Shown: positions 17,364 to 27,173 of the stretch, piece after piece
Numbering within the stretch: the stretch's first letter is position 1
How the letters are laid out: each line of letters starts with the position of its first letter
Origin: Nitrososphaeraceae archaeon
GTDB lineage: Archaea; Thermoproteota; Nitrososphaeria; Nitrososphaerales; Nitrososphaeraceae
Length of the DNA: 64,000 nt
Direction: 5' to 3'
Assembly (NCBI GenBank): GCA_021325295.1
Contig: JAJPHM010000031.1
Span: forward strand, 115,542 to 179,541
Program-made: the position numbers and the translations under genes
The notes under the pieces: generated by a model
What the model was told of the DNA's origin: nothing
The model's database searches: none
Seen by the model: the letters and a program-made list of their open reading frames with translations, nothing else

Positions 17364-20300
17364 ATGGTTCACATAAAAAAGCTAGAGGTGTATGGTTTCA
17401 AGTCCTTCGGCTTTAAAAATACAATTGTGAACTTTGAAAAGGGTCTTGTCGCTGTGACGGGGCCAAACGGCTCTGGCAAAAGCAATATTTTAGACGCAAT
17501 AATGTTTGCTATCGGCGAAAATAGTCCAAAAGCGCTACGAGTCGACAAGTTCCAGTCCCTTTTTCATGATAGTCAGAACAGCTCTCACAGGCTAATACGG
17601 GTCAGCCTTGTATTTGACAACCAAGACAGAGGGATACCTGTAGATTCAGATTCCGTCACATTGACTAGGGAGATGGAAGGACAAACAGGGGAGAGCAAGT
17701 ACTACCTGAACGGCAAAAGCGTATCTAAAACCTCGATTCTGGAGCTTTTGGAAATAGTATTGGCTGCTCCGAACAAACTCAATATAGTACAGCAGGGTAT
17801 GATAACTCGCATCTCTGAGCTAAATTCTGAGGAGCGCAGAAAGGTAATCGAAGATATTGTCGGCCTTTCCTTCTTTGACGAAAAGAAATCTGAAGCCCTG
17901 AAGCAGCTAGACGAATCTGACAGAAGACTTGAGGTAGCGATGGCAAAGATGGGTGAGATAAGAAAGCGAATAGACGAGCTGGAATCTGAAAGAAATGATC
18001 AGATAAGATATGAGCAGCTAGTGTCAGAGATAAAGCGACTAAAGGCCATCAAGATATCGGGAACTTTAAAATCTATAGACAGAAGAATTGAAACATCCAC
18101 TCAAGTGCTGGATTCAAATGCACAGCGACTCTTGCATCTGTCAAAGCAAGTTGAAGAAGCAAACATCAAGATAACAACACTTGACTCTGAAAAGACACGC
18201 TTTATGGAGCAAGCCGATGCAGCAAATCGGGCCAAGGCCTCTGTCGCTTCTAGAATATCGACAGTCTTTCATGACCTGACACGAACCAAGGCTATACTGG
18301 CGCAGTCAGAGGAGCGCATCGTACAGATTCAACGAAGGATTCCTGCAATCGATTCTGAAATTGATGAGCTTGGGCAGAGAGTCCAACCACTTCAGACGCA
18401 AATACTGGAGAGAAAATCGTCTCTCGATAAGCTGTCCTCGGACGTTGGCGCCATAAAACAAGAGCTTGACGAAATAAACAAAAAAATTTCATCTGTATCA
18501 CTTGAGTTGCAAAAGTGGCAGCGCAAAAAACGAAAGCTGGAAGAGAGACACAAGCGCCTTTTGTCAATCAAAAGTGAAGTTGAGATTCTGGCTGTAAAAG
18601 CAAGTGAAAAGATAAACACAAATGACTTTAAAGCCGCAATCAACCGCGACAGCATTTCACAGCTGCAATCAGAAATCCAGAAACGCAAGGTTCTGCTGTC
18701 AGAACTTGAAAAGTCGTTGGAGAATAGCAGGATTCAATATGAATCGGCAAAGAGCTTGGCTGAATGCCTCGCAAAAAATAAAGACGAGCTTCAAAAAGAG
18801 CTTGGAGATTCTGGGGTATTGCTCTCAAAGGCAGAAGGCATGGCTGCACAATTTGAAGCAAAATCGGGGCTTGCAAAAAGCTCCATGACCGAAGACATTG
18901 CAATTGCAGAGCTAATGAAAAACCCAGACGGCCTTGGCATAATAGGCCTTGTACACAATCTTATCAGATGGGACAGAAATTACGAAAGACCCATTCTTGC
19001 AGCAGGCTCTGAATGGATGAAGGCCTTTGTGGTAGAAGATGTCAAATCTATGATCTCGCTGGCTGCCATTGCAAAGGAACAGAAACTTCCCAGACTCAAG
19101 GTTATACCGCTGAGCGCCGTAAGTCGCTCAAAAAGGGCGAATGCCCCGAAAGACGATGTTTCAATAGTCGGTAACCTTGCCGACTTCATATACTCCGAAT
19201 ATGATAAACTTGCTGATTTTTTGTTTGGCGACACATTTCTGGTCAGAAGTCCTGCTTCAGCCTATTCCCTTGCAAGGCAGGGCTGGAGGGCTGTCACAGT
19301 CGATGGTGAGTTGTTTGAGCCGTCGGGCAATCTTCTTTCAATTGATTTTGGCTCGAAGATAACTGACCTTACCAGAGTTGTCCTGCTTGGCTCGTCGGTT
19401 GAAAAGCTGCGCCAGTCCATCACTGCCATGAAAAAATTAATCGAGCGAAAAAATATCGAGTTAAGTGAAATGACCTCCAGATTAGATTCTGTTAGCGAAG
19501 ACAAGATGAGGCTTGAGCTGCTTATAGGCGATTTAACCACAAAAATAGACACGGAATCGGATAATCTGGTACAGAAAGAAAGGGTGCTACAGGAAGCCCT
19601 GACGAGCTTTCAAGGAGTCGAATCACAACGCAATACCCTTGGAATTGAGCTTGAGAAAAATCACCGCAGGATATCTTTACTTGGTCCTTCGATTGAAAAC
19701 ATTGCCAACAGGCTTGAGCGAATAGCGGCAAGCAGTGCCCTTGAGAGCGAACTATCGGAGCTTGAGGCCAAAAGGGCCGGGTGCTTGAAGTCGATAGCGG
19801 CAACAGGCATGGAGCAAAGCGAGATCGCAGTATCAATTGCAAGCGTGGAAGCGCAGATAAAATCAAATCTTCAGAGGACAAGGGAAATAACAGAGGAAAA
19901 ACAGAGACTTGAAGTTGAGCTGTCGCAGAAATCTACCCATGTGCAGAATTTGCGCCTGGATGTAGAAAAATTGGAATCGGATCTTGTAAAGCTTCGAAAC
20001 CAAGAGCAGGAGATAATAGATTCATCCGGAACATCTTATGCAGTTCTTCAAGAGTATGAACGCAAGATAAAGCTGTTGACAGATGATGAAAGAAGGCTCA
20101 GTCGAGAAGTAAATGTGATCGAGAGGGAATCTGCCCTGCTCCGGAAAGACCTCGCCGGGCTGCAAGTCCAGCGCCTTTCACTTGGCAACGAGCTTGCAGC
20201 ACTTGGATACAAGGACAGGAATTTTGAAGAACAAAATGTTGACGAGTTGATGAAAGAGCTTTCTTCAGAGTACGAGCTGGTCAAGTCAAAAATCAACTTG

Positions 20301-20906
20301 AGGGCAGATGAGTCATATGTCCAGGTAATTGATGGTTATCGGGGAATGTCGGCAAGGAGGAATCAGCTTGAGCAGGAGCGCAAATCAATTGTATCGTTCA
20401 TTGAGGGAATAGTACAGGAAAAGACAAAGGTGTTTATGGATGCCTTCAACAAGGTAGACGGCGACATTAGGAGGACTTTTTCCGAAATAACGACCGGCGG
20501 ATCTGCCTGGTTAGAAATTGAAGATCCTGAAGACATTTTTTCCAGCGGCGTAATGCTGGTTGTCCAGTTTCCAGGAAAGCCTGGTAGAGAATCCACCGCG
20601 CTATCTGGTGGAGAAAAGACTATTGCTGCAACAGTCTTCTTGCTTGCGTTACAGTCACTCAAACCCTCTCCGTTCTACCTGATGGATGAGGTCGATGCAC
20701 ATCTTGATGCACAAAATACAGAAAGACTCTCCAAGATTCTGCTTGAGCGTTCAAAGGACAACCAGATAATCATGGTTACTTTAAAAGACTCAACTGTAGC
20801 AAAGGCTGCAATAGTCTACGGCGTTTATCCAAAGGAAGGCGTTTCTCAGGTGGTTAGGTACAGAAATGCGCCTGCAGTTACTGTCCAGAGCCAAACCGGT
20901 AGATAG
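17364..20906 (+). CDS. smc: Chromosome segregation ATPase SMC
   Basis: The 1180-residue protein has the full SMC plan. The N-terminal head has Walker A GPNGSGKSNI (residue about 32). A long coiled coil runs to about residue 480, with a hinge at about 515-680 (GIIGLVHNLI, then KAFVVED), and a returning coiled coil follows. The C-terminal head has signature LSGGEKT and Walker B YLMDEVDAHLD. It organises and segregates the chromosome as a dimer with kleisin ScpA, which is not encoded nearby. The start ATG 17364 has no close TATA box; ataaataaaatt near 17270 suggests a leader of about 70 bases. The 294 bases upstream hold no other gene. Confidence 0.95.
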   Translation: MVHIKKLEVYGFKSFGFKNTIVNFEKGLVAVTGPNGSGKSNILDAIMFAIGENSPKALRVDKFQSLFHDSQNSSHRLIRVSLVFDNQDRGIPVDSDSVTLTREMEGQTGESKYYLNGKSVSKTSILELLEIVLAAPNKLNIVQQGMITRISELNSEERRKVIEDIVGLSFFDEKKSEALKQLDESDRRLEVAMAKMGEIRKRIDELESERNDQIRYEQLVSEIKRLKAIKISGTLKSIDRRIETSTQVLDSNAQRLLHLSKQVEEANIKITTLDSEKTRFMEQADAANRAKASVASRISTVFHDLTRTKAILAQSEERIVQIQRRIPAIDSEIDELGQRVQPLQTQILERKSSLDKLSSDVGAIKQELDEINKKISSVSLELQKWQRKKRKLEERHKRLLSIKSEVEILAVKASEKINTNDFKAAINRDSISQLQSEIQKRKVLLSELEKSLENSRIQYESAKSLAECLAKNKDELQKELGDSGVLLSKAEGMAAQFEAKSGLAKSSMTEDIAIAELMKNPDGLGIIGLVHNLIRWDRNYERPILAAGSEWMKAFVVEDVKSMISLAAIAKEQKLPRLKVIPLSAVSRSKRANAPKDDVSIVGNLADFIYSEYDKLADFLFGDTFLVRSPASAYSLARQGWRAVTVDGELFEPSGNLLSIDFGSKITDLTRVVLLGSSVEKLRQSITAMKKLIERKNIELSEMTSRLDSVSEDKMRLELLIGDLTTKIDTESDNLVQKERVLQEALTSFQGVESQRNTLGIELEKNHRRISLLGPSIENIANRLERIAASSALESELSELEAKRAGCLKSIAATGMEQSEIAVSIASVEAQIKSNLQRTREITEEKQRLEVELSQKSTHVQNLRLDVEKLESDLVKLRNQEQEIIDSSGTSYAVLQEYERKIKLLTDDERRLSREVNVIERESALLRKDLAGLQVQRLSLGNELAALGYKDRNFEEQNVDELMKELSSEYELVKSKINLRADESYVQVIDGYRGMSARRNQLEQERKSIVSFIEGIVQEKTKVFMDAFNKVDGDIRRTFSEITTGGSAWLEIEDPEDIFSSGVMLVVQFPGKPGRESTALSGGEKTIAATVFLLALQSLKPSPFYLMDEVDAHLDAQNTERLSKILLERSKDNQIIMVTLKDSTVAKAAIVYGVYPKEGVSQVVRYRNAPAVTVQSQTGR

Positions 20907-21045
20907 ATGGCAGGCTCGGGACATGAATTTTTAACAAAATATTGTCTGTTTTACTCCAATCTTACACAGGCAGACGAAAAGCTATTGCAGCCATTTTTTT
21001 AGCTATCAACCATTCGTGGTATGCTTTATGGACAAGATTGACGCT

Positions 21046-21312
21046 CTACTGGCCCGGATTGGCATCTTGCAAAAGATCCAAGTAGAAATATTCTACTCTA
21101 TCAAAACCAAACCCTTTGATTCTCTTTATCTTGCCCTGCAAAGTTAGCCGGGTTATTGCTTTGCGGGTCAATTGGGCACTGCCTATCTTGGCTTCTATTT
21201 CTTTGGACGTGACCCTGCCACTACGCTGCTTGATTATTGTATAGACCCGTTCAACCGCCCTACTTGAATCTCTATCTGCTTGTATGGCCGCCGACGCCGT
21301 ACGAAGTTTCAT
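21046..21312 (-). CDS. Small winged-helix DNA-binding protein
   Basis: 88 residues from ATG 21312, chosen because an A/T box (tatttttaag on this strand) lies about 30 bases upstream. The ORF from 21432 would include the promoter. The body reads as a winged helix-turn-helix: VYTIIKQRSGRVTSKEIEAKIG, then the recognition-like helix LTRKAITRLTLQGKI. The helix ends in a basic wing (KRIKGFGF). A transcriptional or chromatin role is inferred only. It is convergent with smc. Confidence 0.6.
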   Translation of the reverse strand: MKLRTASAAIQADRDSSRAVERVYTIIKQRSGRVTSKEIEAKIGSAQLTRKAITRLTLQGKIKRIKGFGFDRVEYFYLDLLQDANPGQ

Positions 21313-21483
21313 GTAAAATTGCAGAAATTTTACACTTAAAAATATTAGGGGAGCAGATTCTAGAGAAGGATTACCTGATGCGGCGTATCTGACTTTGAGA
21401 TAGGTTAGGCTACTGGATTTTTCAGCTATCACATTATAGACGTTCCAGCCTGCTGGTAAATAGCATTATTGCAGTTACCAGAA

Positions 21484-21657
21484 TTATAGCTCGTCTATGT
21501 GATATTTTGACATGCAGCCTGTGCATTCATAAATTTCGTCACCGACAGGACCAGATACATTGAATCGGATAATTGTTGTACATTTTGGACAGCGTCCTTC
21601 AACGCTTCTTGTCTTTCTAGCTGGCCTTGCAATTGTCTTCCTTCTCCTACTGCCCAT
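21484..21657 (-). CDS. 57-residue zinc-ribbon protein
   Basis: Reads MGSRRRKTIA at the start, a very basic tail, then two knuckles: CPKC at residues 23-26 and CTGC at 45-48. This spacing is typical of a small zinc ribbon. The stop is TAA at 21484-21486. A strong TTTATAAA box (21684-21691) lies 30 bases before the ATG, giving a leaderless transcript. Small thaumarchaeal zinc ribbons of this kind are often linked to transcription or RNA; the function here is unknown. Confidence 0.75.
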   Translation of the reverse strand: MGSRRRKTIARPARKTRSVEGRCPKCTTIIRFNVSGPVGDEIYECTGCMSKYHIDEL

Positions 21658-21683
21658 ACTATAGGCAAGGTATGAAATACCGT

Positions 21684-21691
21684 TTTATAAA
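21684..21691 (-). promoter_or_regulatory. TATA box of the 57-residue zinc-ribbon gene
   Basis: A canonical TTTATAAA, identical on both strands, centred 30 bases before the ATG at 21657. It is one of the best TATA boxes in the window. Confidence 0.6.
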
Positions 21692-21804
21692 TCTGGTCAA
21701 TTGATCTGGCTTGCAATTAACTTGCAGCAGATACATGCCTCTCTACTGACTTGATGTAGTATAAATTTTATATTCCATTCCGGATAATATTCCACTGTTC
21801 TATC

Positions 21805-22104
21805 ATGATATTGCCGGAACACTGCTCTGTCAAAGTAGACGGAGTAGAATGTCCATATCCTCCATCGTTCATAGTATCGGTTACAACAGGCGAGAACAGT
21901 TACATGATTTCGGTTGTATGCCTAGAGCATAGGGATAAGGTACAAAAAAGAATTGCCATGATGCAGCAGAAAAGAGAAATACCGGCAGGAGCAATTGAAT
22001 TCCAGCCAATACAGATCATAGGGACAAACTGCATTGCAGGCTCTAGCGAAGATTATGTTGAAGTAGAATTGAAACGCGGAATAGAGTCAGATAGGCCGAT
22101 CTAG
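21805..22104 (+). CDS. Small Cys/His protein, possible zinc fold
   Basis: 99 residues. Cys at HCSV and VEC near the N-terminus and a VCLEH motif near residue 39 suggest metal binding. The order resembles the product at 15014, hinting at a paralogous small family. A tataaattttatatt tract ends about 30 bases before ATG 21805. Function unknown; it stands alone between divergent and convergent neighbours. Confidence 0.55.
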   Translation: MILPEHCSVKVDGVECPYPPSFIVSVTTGENSYMISVVCLEHRDKVQKRIAMMQQKREIPAGAIEFQPIQIIGTNCIAGSSEDYVEVELKRGIESDRPI

Positions 22105-22222
22105 TTCTGCTACTATCATCATTATTGTTGCCATATCTTCTTTGAGTAATTAAACAAATAGAAGAACTGTAGATCAGGACAAATCAAGCCAACAGGATAT
22201 CTCCGCCTTGTTTTAGCCTGGC

Positions 22223-23692
22223 TTAATATGCTCTGGCAAAATATGCATACGTTTTTGACTTACTGCCACAGTATATACAAGGCAGAAGAGCTTCTTCCTT
22301 TCTGTGCTCATGATCGTTATTTGCAAAGGGAATTACCCTGATGTCAGCACCTGTTTGTTCTTTTATCTCTTCTTCACACTCTTGTCTTCCACACCATGCC
22401 GCACGGATAAAGCCACCCTTTCTTTCAACTACTGATTTAAAACTTTCATAGTCTGTCACAGTGGTAATACTTTCTTGCAGAAATTGCCTAGCATTTTTCA
22501 AAAGCGAAATCTGAATCTTATCCAGTAAGGCCCTGGTCGTCTCGACTAGCTTGCTTGCAGTCTCGAGAGATTTTTCTTTTGTGTCGCGCCTTACAAATTC
22601 GATTTGATTTTTCTCTATGTCTCTTGATCCTATATTTATTCTAAGAGGAACACCCTTCATCTCCCATTCATTGAATTTCCACCCTGAGGTATACTCGTCG
22701 CGGTCGTCTATATGGACCCTGATTCCATTGCTTCTTAGCTCAGAGCCTATAGATGCGGCCCTTTGCTTTACAACTGGGGCATCCTTTTCCCTAAATATTG
22801 GTACAATAACCACCTGGACCGGGGCTATCATCGGAGGGAGAACAAGTCCCTTATCGTCCCCGTGAACCATGATTACTGCGCCTATCAGACGCCATGATAC
22901 TCCCCATGATGTCTGCCATGCAAAGTGCTCCTGAGTGTCCTTGCCAAGGTATTTTATTTCAAAAGGCTTGGAGAAATTCTGTCCCAAGTGGTGCGAAGTG
23001 CCCATTTGCAGCGCTTTTCCATCTGCCATGATGGCCTCTAGGGTAGTAGTGTATTTTGCACCCACAAATTTTTCCTTGTCGCTTTTAAACCCTGTTATAG
23101 TCGGAATGCCAAGGTAGTCTTCGATCAGTCTCTGGTATATTTCCAAAATCAACATTACTTCACGTTCGGCTTCATCTTCTGTGGCATGAACTGTATGACC
23201 TTCTTGCCACAGAAATTCAGATGTCCTGATAAACGGCTTCGTTGCTTTTATCTCAGCACGCAGTGCTGTGTTCCAGAAGTTGATTTTGAGTGGCAGATCC
23301 CGGTAACTTGTGATCCATTTGGAAAAGATCGAATAAGCAAGTGTCTCGGAAGTTGGCCTTAATGCAAGCTTTTCAGACAGATCTCTCTCACCGGCCTTTG
23401 TAACCCAGAAAACCTCTGGAGTGAAGCCGGCAAAGTGCTCCTCTTCCTTTGCCAAGAGGCTCTCTGGAATCAGTACTGGTAGAAAGGCGTTTTGATGCCC
23501 CGTAGCCTTGAACTTGCTATCAAGCGTATCCCTAATGCTCTCCCAGATAGAATAGCCGTATGGGCGCAGGACAATGAAACCCTTGGCCGGCGCGTAATCT
23601 GCCAAGCCAGCCTTTAGGACGACCTGAGTGTACCATTCACTAAAATCGCTGCTCTTCTTGGCAGTTATGCCTGCCTCCTTGTCACTGCTCAT
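22223..23692 (-). CDS. proS: Prolyl-tRNA synthetase (archaeal/eukaryotic type)
   Basis: The 489-residue class II synthetase has motif 1/2 (PTSETLAYSIFSKWI, FLWQEGHT) and motif 3 (SWGVSWRLIGAV...GDDKGLVLP). An anticodon-binding domain (about residues 290-400) and a C-terminal zinc domain with four Cys (CGRQEC and CIYC) follow, ending in FARAY. The terminal Tyr and zinc domain are hallmarks of the archaeal-type enzyme; the bacterial editing insertion is absent. It charges tRNA-Pro. ATG 23692 is the start. Confidence 0.95.
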   Translation of the reverse strand: MSSDKEAGITAKKSSDFSEWYTQVVLKAGLADYAPAKGFIVLRPYGYSIWESIRDTLDSKFKATGHQNAFLPVLIPESLLAKEEEHFAGFTPEVFWVTKAGERDLSEKLALRPTSETLAYSIFSKWITSYRDLPLKINFWNTALRAEIKATKPFIRTSEFLWQEGHTVHATEDEAEREVMLILEIYQRLIEDYLGIPTITGFKSDKEKFVGAKYTTTLEAIMADGKALQMGTSHHLGQNFSKPFEIKYLGKDTQEHFAWQTSWGVSWRLIGAVIMVHGDDKGLVLPPMIAPVQVVIVPIFREKDAPVVKQRAASIGSELRSNGIRVHIDDRDEYTSGWKFNEWEMKGVPLRINIGSRDIEKNQIEFVRRDTKEKSLETASKLVETTRALLDKIQISLLKNARQFLQESITTVTDYESFKSVVERKGGFIRAAWCGRQECEEEIKEQTGADIRVIPFANNDHEHRKEEALLPCIYCGSKSKTYAYFARAY

Positions 23693-23783
23693 TAATTAAT
23701 CAAAGGCATGATAACTACGATTTATGAAGTTTTGTCTCGATAATTAAACTGAATTGAATTGACGGGCAATACATACAGGATCG

Positions 23784-24074
23784 CTATAGCGGGTTGCCTA
23801 TGCAATAAACCTGACCGGATATTCTGCTTTGAAAGTTTTTGCATACATAGCATTGTACGAATCCAATTTCCTTCTGAAGCACAGGACAGTCGACTGCTTC
23901 AAGTTTCATTCTCTTGAGCATCTTTGGGCTAACACCCTTGAGTTTTAATTTTCCCTTTTCATCCATCATTCCAATACTCTGCAGATCTGCCTTGGCTTGC
24001 TCGGTTGGCTTGATATACTTGTCAACCTGTTTGACCGTAACCTGGTACTTTACTGCTGAAATACCGTCACTCAT
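23784..24074 (-). CDS. Small Cys-containing protein of unknown function
   Basis: 96 residues from ATG 24074; the ORF begins further up at 24155, but the shorter start reads MSDGISAVKYQV and a natural N-terminus follows. A Lys-rich helical middle (GVSPKMLKRMKLE) is followed by four Cys (DCPVL, CYVC and a last C in VYC), a probable zinc site. No family recognised. The 174 bases separating it from the Nre gene hold an A/T box (aattata), so it probably has its own promoter. Confidence 0.5.
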   Translation of the reverse strand: MSDGISAVKYQVTVKQVDKYIKPTEQAKADLQSIGMMDEKGKLKLKGVSPKMLKRMKLEAVDCPVLQKEIGFVQCYVCKNFQSRISGQVYCIGNPL

Positions 24075-24248
24075 TATTAGTGCTATCAGTTGTGTTACAG
24101 ATATATGAATTGTAGTACACAAAGTTCTATCTACATAATTCATAGCCAAAATCAACCAAAAGACGTATTGTTAATCAGAAGGAGAAAAACCAGTAGACTT
24201 GGGCGGGGCGTATAATTTCTTATCTTGAAAAAATAGTTTTCTTTTCGT

Positions 24249-25472
24249 TTAATCTGCAGAATAATTAACAAAATCGGTTATTTTTGCCTGTTTTGCCTTG
24301 ACACTAAAAGCCTTGATCTTGCTAATTATCTCTGCTTTCGAAACTGACATGTTCAGGCATGCAAAGGACAAGGCATTGCCAAGATCCTCAAACAACCTTT
24401 TTTGCCTCCGGAGCGCTTCTCTTGCACCTTCTCTTATTTGCCACACACCCACCGGAAGGGCATATTCTGGCCGAATTTCTCTTATGACCAGCACCGAAGC
24501 TTTACGGCCACGGCTAACAAGGTGTTCAACCACTGCAAGTCTTGCTGCAAAATACGCGCCAGCTATTGATGGCGGATGGTTCAAGCCCTCCGGACCTTCA
24601 TACTCTGATGCAATCGCTGTCCTGCCATTTTTGTCAATCCATATCTCTAGCATTTCAAAGCTCCATATGTCGTCTGGAATAAGCACCAAAGAGTAGTAAT
24701 TTCCAAGATGTGAAAACTGTGAAACTTCAAATGAATCTATTGACTGGTTGTTATTAATTTCTCGTACGAGCCATGCAGAGATGGTACTATCAGTTGCGGA
24801 TATGCTCCATCTTGTTGGAACAATTTTCCTGTCTTTTTTGATGCCTAGCATACCGATGCTTAAAAGTTTGCTGATTCTGCTCACTTCGACACCTTGCTGA
24901 TAAAGCGCTACCATAGCCTTTGCCGCAGTCAAGTCAGTATCATAGTACGCGTTTTCTATCCTTCTATCTGAAGCTGCTAATGTATTGAAGGTAAATGATT
25001 TTAGCGGAGCAGACAGGCCAAATGGAGTGACCTCTGAATCAAGCTCAGCTTTTCTTAATGCCTGTATTTCTGCTGCGGGGCTTTTTTCAAAAATCGCCTG
25101 ACCTTCTGCAGGCCTTGTCGACATGGTCATATCTTGTAGACTCTCAAGCTGCCTTGACTTTTCGTCAACTTTCATTGTTATTGTCCCTCTAACAAGAGCC
25201 AGCCTGTAGCGCAAAATTTCTTCAAGACCCTTACCAAGCCACATCTCTGGTTTGTCAAATACTGATGTGTCGCCATGAACTGGAGGAAGGAGAGGACCTA
25301 CCTTTACTTTGGGGTAGCCATACCTGCCGACAAATACCGACGGCGGACTTGAACCTTCCAAGCTAGTAGAATGTAGCTTTGCAGAATTTATACCAAGGAA
25401 CCTGATCCATTCAGCCTCAAGCTGGCGCTTGATGTCATTGACAGATTGTGTTGAGGACAAGGGACCTGCCAC
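24249..25472 (-). CDS. nreA: Nre-family DNA repair protein with C-terminal PIP box
   Basis: The 407-residue protein matches the archaeal Nre family: an early SVFVGRYGYPKVKVGPL segment with a conserved PPSVFVGRxGYP core, and GSRPAEG-like TRPAEGQA. Nre proteins protect against interstrand crosslinking agents in haloarchaea and work with PCNA. The C-terminal QAKITDFV is a good PIP box, as in those proteins. The N-terminal zinc finger of the euryarchaeal NreA is not obvious. GTG 25472 is the start. It is divergent from the receiver-domain gene, with about 260 intervening bases that contain no supported gene. Confidence 0.85.
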   Translation of the reverse strand: MAGPLSSTQSVNDIKRQLEAEWIRFLGINSAKLHSTSLEGSSPPSVFVGRYGYPKVKVGPLLPPVHGDTSVFDKPEMWLGKGLEEILRYRLALVRGTITMKVDEKSRQLESLQDMTMSTRPAEGQAIFEKSPAAEIQALRKAELDSEVTPFGLSAPLKSFTFNTLAASDRRIENAYYDTDLTAAKAMVALYQQGVEVSRISKLLSIGMLGIKKDRKIVPTRWSISATDSTISAWLVREINNNQSIDSFEVSQFSHLGNYYSLVLIPDDIWSFEMLEIWIDKNGRTAIASEYEGPEGLNHPPSIAGAYFAARLAVVEHLVSRGRKASVLVIREIRPEYALPVGVWQIREGAREALRRQKRLFEDLGNALSFACLNMSVSKAEIISKIKAFSVKAKQAKITDFVNYSAD

Positions 25473-25732
25473 TACTCAAAATAGTGTCATGCCCAAAATA
25501 ACCTTTTTAACTTAATTCGGGTTCGCAAGTCAACAATACTTGGGTTCATACGACTCCAAGCCAGATTCGCTTTTGAAATTCCAATTGTGGCCCGTCGACT
25601 GATATCTATCTGCAAATGGAAAAGTTGAGTTGTATGTCATTTATGATACGTACAAAACCTTTTCCTCTCTCAGGATATCCAAGTTCAATGGCTTCTGGGC
25701 CTACGGTATTATCTACTGCCAGAGGTTTGCCC

Positions 25733-26173
25733 ATGTACAATACTTCTTCTAGAAGAAGAATAGTCATTATTGATAATATGCCTGATACAACCATAGCCCT
25801 TGAAGATTCTTTGGCAAAAAAATATGAAGTTATCACTTTTAATGACCCTGAATACTTGCTATCGTCTTTTAGAGCCGACATGTATGACATGGCAATAGTT
25901 GATTATCTGATGCCAAAAATGAATGGTCTTGAGCTATGCAGGATCTTGAGGAGGGTCGATCCGAAGATGAAGACTCTTTTGGTAACCGCATATGACATAT
26001 CAATTATACTAAAACATGAGACAGGCAGAGAATATTTGGAGCTTGAGAATTTAGTCACATCGAATTCGATATTGAGAAAGCCATTCACAAAAGACGAGCT
26101 TGCTGCCAAGATCGCATTTCTGTTCGGGGAGTCCAGCGTTTCGCTATTGCCAGCTCGCTCTGCATGCAAGTAA
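25733..26173 (+). CDS. Stand-alone response-regulator receiver domain
   Basis: 146 residues from ATG 25733, supported by a gtattatc box about 27 bases upstream; the longer frame from 25616 is not conserved-looking. Receiver-domain landmarks are clear: acid pocket IVIIDN, phospho-acceptor Asp in AIVDYLMP, Thr in LLVTAYD and Lys in LRKPF. The second acid of the pocket is Asn rather than Asp. There is no output domain and no histidine kinase nearby, so it acts either as a relay protein or through another partner. Confidence 0.75.
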   Translation: MYNTSSRRRIVIIDNMPDTTIALEDSLAKKYEVITFNDPEYLLSSFRADMYDMAIVDYLMPKMNGLELCRILRRVDPKMKTLLVTAYDISIILKHETGREYLELENLVTSNSILRKPFTKDELAAKIAFLFGESSVSLLPARSACK

Positions 26174-26422
26174 TGCGTTTTGCTGCATTTGTCTATGGTA
26201 TCTGCTAGCATCTCATGGGTAATGGAGGATACCATCAACCAAATTGAATGGATTTTCCGATATCAAGTGCGCCGGCTCGACAGTTCAAGTTGTTAATGAA
26301 TCCAGCCGAATCCTGGTTGAGTTTAGGTTAGTATATGGGGCGGTTGGAAGGTCACCTCTAATGAAAGAGACTATAGCTTTATAGCAATAACGAACTTTAT
26401 AGCAGACAGAATTAACGAATGT

Positions 26423-27085
26423 ATGGTTTCTGTATGTGGAAAGGAGATGCTGATTGATATGGATCCAATGGACAAAGCAGTTCTTGTATCGCTACATGTA
26501 AGCACACTGGATCCAACTGTTCAGGCCTATGACAGAATTTGGTCACGGTTACCTATCAGCAGAGAATACTTTGATTCAATTGTTGATCGATTAATCAAAA
26601 TGGGTTTGATCGAGAAAAACGATCCTTCAAAGCTGACCTTTATTGGCAGAGATGCTATCAAGGTAGTTCTTGTTGGAGGTGTATTTGATCTAATTCATCC
26701 TGGTCACATTCATACATTAAAGGCAGCCAAGGCCGTGGGGGACCTTCTTGTTGTGATCGTTGCAAGGACGTATACTGCTCAAAAGATAAAGAAAGACAGA
26801 AAGATCTATCATGAAGAGGCCCTCAGAAAAGAACTGGTTTCGTCTTTAAGTTTCGTGGACCTTGCGCTTGTGGGCAGAGAGGGCACTCTGTATGATACAG
26901 TTGAATACGTAAAGCCAAATGTGATAGCCTTGGGATACGACCAATCACACAGTGAGCGGGAAATAGCAGAGAATTGTGCCAAGAGAAATCTAAACGTACA
27001 GGTCATAAGGTTATCTACGCCGATCCCCGGCTCAAAGAGCTCAAAGATAAAAGAGGAGCTTGGAGATTCTATCTATGGAATATAA
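26423..27085 (+). CDS. Cytidylyltransferase-fold nucleotidyltransferase with winged-helix N-terminus (FAD synthase-like)
   Basis: 220 residues. The first 75 look like a winged helix (VDRLIKMGLIEK). The rest is a nucleotidyltransferase with GGVFDLIHPGHIHTL, the HxGH motif of the RibL/TagD family, and the GYDQ and PGSKSSKI end motif. Archaeal members include the FAD synthase RibL. The convergent neighbour is riboflavin kinase, so the FMN-to-FAD step is the best guess. Glycerol- or ethanolamine-phosphate cytidylylation is an alternative. The ctttatag box at 26394-26401 supports ATG 26423. Confidence 0.7.
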   Translation: MVSVCGKEMLIDMDPMDKAVLVSLHVSTLDPTVQAYDRIWSRLPISREYFDSIVDRLIKMGLIEKNDPSKLTFIGRDAIKVVLVGGVFDLIHPGHIHTLKAAKAVGDLLVVIVARTYTAQKIKKDRKIYHEEALRKELVSSLSFVDLALVGREGTLYDTVEYVKPNVIALGYDQSHSEREIAENCAKRNLNVQVIRLSTPIPGSKSSKIKEELGDSIYGI

Positions 27086-27173
27086 AATGCAGATCCGTCA
27101 TGTCATATCATATCTTTGCAGGCAGCGCAAAGGAAATGGATCCGATAAAATAAATCAACCTTGGCCAGGGAGT

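Noticed and set aside
18292..20662. Several antisense ORFs inside smc
   Set aside because: They are shadows of the strong Lys/Glu-rich coiled-coil coding; no start signals or family features.
21495..21716. 73-codon minus-strand ORF over the zinc-ribbon gene
   Set aside because: It is in a different frame from the 57-residue protein, which has a TATA box and two CxxC knuckles.
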